Shown: positions 61,288-64,000 of the stretch, piece by piece
Layout: each line of letters begins with the position of its first letter
Position numbering within the stretch: position 1 is the stretch's first letter
DNA from: Sisyra terminalis
Taxonomy: Eukaryota; Arthropoda; Insecta; Neuroptera; Sisyridae
Direction of reading: 5' to 3'
Assembly: GCA_958496175.1 (NCBI GenBank)
Contig: OY292277.1
Coordinates: 47,875,050 to 47,939,049 of the forward strand
Length of the DNA stretch: 64,000 nucleotides
Program-made: the position numbers and the translations under genes
The notes under the pieces: generated by a model
What the model was told of the DNA's origin: nothing
Databases searched by the model: none
Seen by the model: the letters and a program-made list of their open reading frames with translations, nothing else

Positions 61288-61513
61288 TGGCTCATGTATA
61301 CTTTAGCACAACCACAATCTGGCAATGTTGCATTTGGACTTTCATTTTAATTTAATTCGCGATCAAATCGGTCCATAATGAAAATTTACCCCCAAGAGAG
61401 AGAATTATACCATATTAGAATTAAATTGACAAAAATATCGTGAATTAAATGAAAAACAAAGTCGAAAATGCAACGTTGCCAGATTGTGGGTGTGCTAAAA
61501 TACACTTGAGCCA
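61288..61513. mobile_element. Palindromic MITE upstream of the dehydrogenase gene
   Basis: TGGCTCATGTATACTTTAGC at 61288 is matched inversely by ...ACTTGAGCCA ending at 61513. Arms of about 75 bp include ACAATCTGGCAATGTTGCAT. It sits 225 bp upstream of the start codon, possibly in or near the promoter. Confidence 0.72.
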
Positions 61514-62169
61514 AAGTAATTAATATTTTTTAATGAAGGAAACTTTCGTTTGTAAAATTTTATGAAAATCCCCTTTATCCCTTTTTTTTCAATTCTACTT
61601 TTAACGACTGAATTTTTTTCAACCACATATTATATTTTTAATAAGTAGAAAATAAATCTTAGAAATACTATTCGAATGTTAAGAATTTCGAATTAACATT
61701 ATCGTAGTTTTACGATTTGAGAGTTTATAACGTTTATAATTCATAACATTCATAAATTCAGTACAATTTTTATAATAAGGTTTGTAGCGTCATCTTTGAG
61801 GCGAAAATATAAAGTTAATAATAGAGTCCAAAATTGAACATATTCCAGAGATAGTACAGATGGCGTCTTAAGCGTTACAGTTTTTGAGGCAAGTATTGCA
61901 AATTCAAGTTCAAAAAATTAAAATAGAAAAAAGTAATTAATATAAATCATATAAATATTATAACTTATAAAAAATATATATTAGTTATTTATATAATATC
62001 AATGTATAAATATCATTCTAGAATTACTTTAAAGCTATTTGAAAACTAACAATTCCGATAAAAAAAACTATTTTTTTTACTTTTCTTTACTATAAAACTA
62101 TAGAATATGAAAACTGTATAACACATTTATACAATAACATACATTTTTTAAAAAAACTTAAAAATAACT
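61514..62169. other. Upstream flank of dehydrogenase gene; no gene seen
   Basis: AT-rich sequence between the promoter-proximal MITE and the outlying satellite unit. Confidence 0.35.
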
Positions 62170-62423
62170 CTCATTACTCTTCACATTAGGACACTGCCTT
62201 AAATTCCGTTGAAAAAAACCCTTATAAAGAAAAGTCACCCCTTAAAAATCACCAATTTTAGAACAATTGATGTGCAGGTATTCCTCCTTATCTTTCCGAT
62301 TTGTTTTTTCTAGCAAATATTATTTAAATATCCATTTTGTTCAAGTCCTTGTCTTTTTAAACATAATAATTAAATTGTGGGCAATAAGGACGAAGCTTCT
62401 TGTGGAATATTATTTATTTTATC

Positions 62424-62463
62424 GCCAACGTTTCGTCAGTCATTCCTGACTTCTTCAGGGCTC
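62424..62463 (-). ncRNA. Minimal type I hammerhead ribozyme motif, family C left arm
   Basis: The minus strand reads CTGAAGA, extra A, stem II GTCAG/CTGAC with loop GAATGA, GAAA, stem III ACGT and cleavage-site T. Stem I pairs GCC before the core with GGC after the site. All core positions are intact, since position 7 of CUGANGA is free. Confidence 0.65.
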
Positions 62464-62687
62464 AAAATTTAAAAATCACTCCACAAATGTCATAAAAATA
62501 AGCTGTAAAATGACCCAATTGGTAGAACAACAGACCAAGAATACAATTTGGTATTGATAAATAAATAAAAAATAAAAAACAATAATTTATTTTTCAATAC
62601 CAAATTGTATTCTTGGTCTGTTGTTCTACCACTTGGGTCATTTTACAGCTTATTTTTATGATATTTGTGGAGTAATTTTTAAATTTT

Positions 62688-62730
62688 GAGCCCTGAAGAA
62701 GTCAGGAATGACTGACGAAACGTTGACGAT
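62688..62730 (+). ncRNA. Minimal type I hammerhead ribozyme motif, family C right arm
   Basis: Core CTGAAGA is at 62693-62699, stem II GTCAG/CTGAC at 62701-62705 with 62712-62716, GAAA at 62717-62720, and stem III ACGT. The base after the cleavage site changes GGC to GAC compared with the left arm, which weakens stem I. Confidence 0.6.
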
Positions 62731-62890
62731 AAAGTAAATAATATTCCACAAGAAGCTTTGTCCTTATTGCCCACAATTTAATTATTATAAATACATTTCC
62801 TTTTGATGCATTAACGTTATTCAGCATAAAATATTGTCACCATTTTCGGCGAAAAAATCACTTCTTTTATCTTTATTTCACGAATAAAAA

Positions 62891-64000
62891 TTGCAAAACT
62901 TTTGGATTCCTTCATTTATTTATTTGTTTTTTGTCAATATTGCTATTGTTACAGCTCGTAAAATGGACGTTCGAGAGATTGTAGAACTGTTAGGAATTTT
63001 AAAATCTCTATGTTTCTTTTTCTATTTTTTTTCCTCCAAATGTTCAAAATCTAGCGTTGATTTTTATTTTAATAAGGAGGAACAGTATTTGGACTATAGC
63101 GAATTTAAATACAAACGTCCTAGTGAAAAGTTTTTTGACCATTTTTCATGGAATTATCCGAAAATATTACAACCTTAGTTACACCATATTACCTTCGGAA
63201 AAATTATCTAAAAACATTGCTTCATTTTAAGGACTTCATTTTAAGAATTTGAATAAAATTTCTTCATTAAATGTAAATAATTAATATCGAAAAATACGAT
63301 TAAGGACATCGCAAAGCTGTGATGTTTTTCAATGTTGGTTTTGACCGTATTATTTGAAGCAATGGGGTGAATTTCATCGGAAAATTCGAAAAAAAAACGA
63401 CAAAAATTTCATAAAATTGACGAGCATTTGATCAATGATTTTAAATTTCTAAAAAAAGAAGAAATGTTATCCTCTTAAGCATTTCAAGAACTTTTTTTAC
63501 ACTAATCGATATAGAGCAATTCAAATGGCAAAAAATATGGCACTGACCGATAACCTTTCATAGTTTACCTGAAAATTCTTGTTAAAGTTTGAAAAAATTC
63601 TAAATTTGGTATTTTTTAGAGGATTTCTTGGATTTTGACCAAAAAATTGTCCACCAAATTTGATAAATATTTTTTGAGAGATATAATTTTTATGGTTCCC
63701 ACTACGTAACTAAGTCAATTCTGAAACCATACTTCAATAAAATCGAAAATTCGAAGTCTTTCCTTATTGTAAGGTCACAAAACAAGTGTATAAAATAAAT
63801 CACAAAATATAACTCATCGATCCATCAATCACTTCCAACCCGGAAACTAATGGGAACTGATCCATCGAATATTTCGATCACGGGAATTCCGGAAACAAGA
63901 ATCAATGCTATTTAGTAATATTATAAGCTGTAAGGAATTGAATAGAAAAGAAATCAATCATTGGAAATCAGAAAAAAATTGTGATTCGATCACGGGCCCT
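62891..64000. other. No certain gene; one 95-codon open frame
   Basis: The frame 62891-63178 (plus) starts with a hydrophobic stretch and contains MDVREIVELLG, which is more protein-like than most short frames here, but I cannot assign it and the middle is Phe-rich low complexity. The rest is AT-rich with no recognisable element. Confidence 0.25.

Larger units (their letters stand above)
62364..62787. mobile_element. Hammerhead-bearing palindromic element, family C, inside a satellite-like unit
   Basis: TAATAATTAAATTGTGGGCA at 62364 is matched by its complement ending at 62787, with the centre near 62575. The arms are long and well matched, and each bears a hammerhead-like motif. The flanks on either side read as two parts of one unit of the approximately 310-bp satellite (62170-62355 and 62795-62890), so the element interrupted it. 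Confidence 0.72.
62170..62890. repeat. Outlying unit of the 53-55 kb satellite, interrupted by a palindrome
   Basis: CTTATAAAGAAAAGTCACCC (about 62222) and TTTTGATGCATTAACGTTAT (62803) correspond to successive landmarks of one satellite unit. They are separated by the 424-bp hammerhead palindrome. It lies about 1.1 kb upstream of the dehydrogenase start, on the opposite side of the gene from the array. Confidence 0.65.

Overview
The window is AT-rich, intron-bearing, repeat-dense eukaryotic DNA. It carries arthropod-type Jockey, mariner and Helitron-like remnants, a homeobox-gene first exon that reads like insect extra-extra (exex/MNX), and spliceosomal GT-AG introns. I infer an insect, possibly a beetle; the sequence does not fix the species.

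Only two protein-coding genes are well supported, both on the minus strand. (1) 18235-18859 is the first coding exon of an exex/MNX homeobox gene. It ends at a clear donor, and no homeobox was recognised in the 18 kb downstream, so its first intron probably runs off the left edge. (2) 55842-61063 is a three-exon gene for a 672-residue mitochondrial acyl-CoA dehydrogenase-like protein of the ACAD9/VLCAD/enigma type. The residue at the family's catalytic glutamate position is cysteine (Cys483). The roughly 36 kb between the genes, and the exex intron, hold dispersed repeats plus a few GC-richer islands that may be cis-regulatory.

Layout: 0-18 kb, exex intron 1 with tandem repeats (0.9-1.6 kb, 16.5-17.6 kb), a palindromic element (4.6-5.0 kb), a TIR element (7.9-8.6 kb), a Jockey remnant (9.0-9.8 kb) and a dispersed repeat starting at 11.1 kb. 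18.2-19.5 kb, exex exon and upstream region. 19.7-53 kb, repeats with mariner, Jockey, RTE/CR1-like and Helitron-like relics, MITEs, long inverted repeats and four hammerhead-bearing palindromes. 53.1-55.2 kb, a seven-unit satellite of about 310 bp per unit. 55.8-61.1 kb, the dehydrogenase gene, whose 3-kb second intron is almost entirely a three-level nest of DNA transposons. 62.2-62.9 kb, an outlying satellite-like unit split by a fifth hammerhead-bearing palindrome.

The most striking system is a set of five small palindromic elements from three sequence families (23.3, 31.1, 39.5, 48.9, 62.4 kb). Their arms carry motifs matching a minimal type I hammerhead ribozyme: core CUGANGA, stem II, GAAA, a short self-complementary stem III and a 3-bp stem I. 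They point outward from the palindrome centre on opposite strands. One copy has a perfect 14-bp target-site duplication. Minimal hammerheads of this sort are known from Penelope-like retroelements; no Penelope reverse transcriptase was seen here, so these look like non-autonomous, inverted derivatives.
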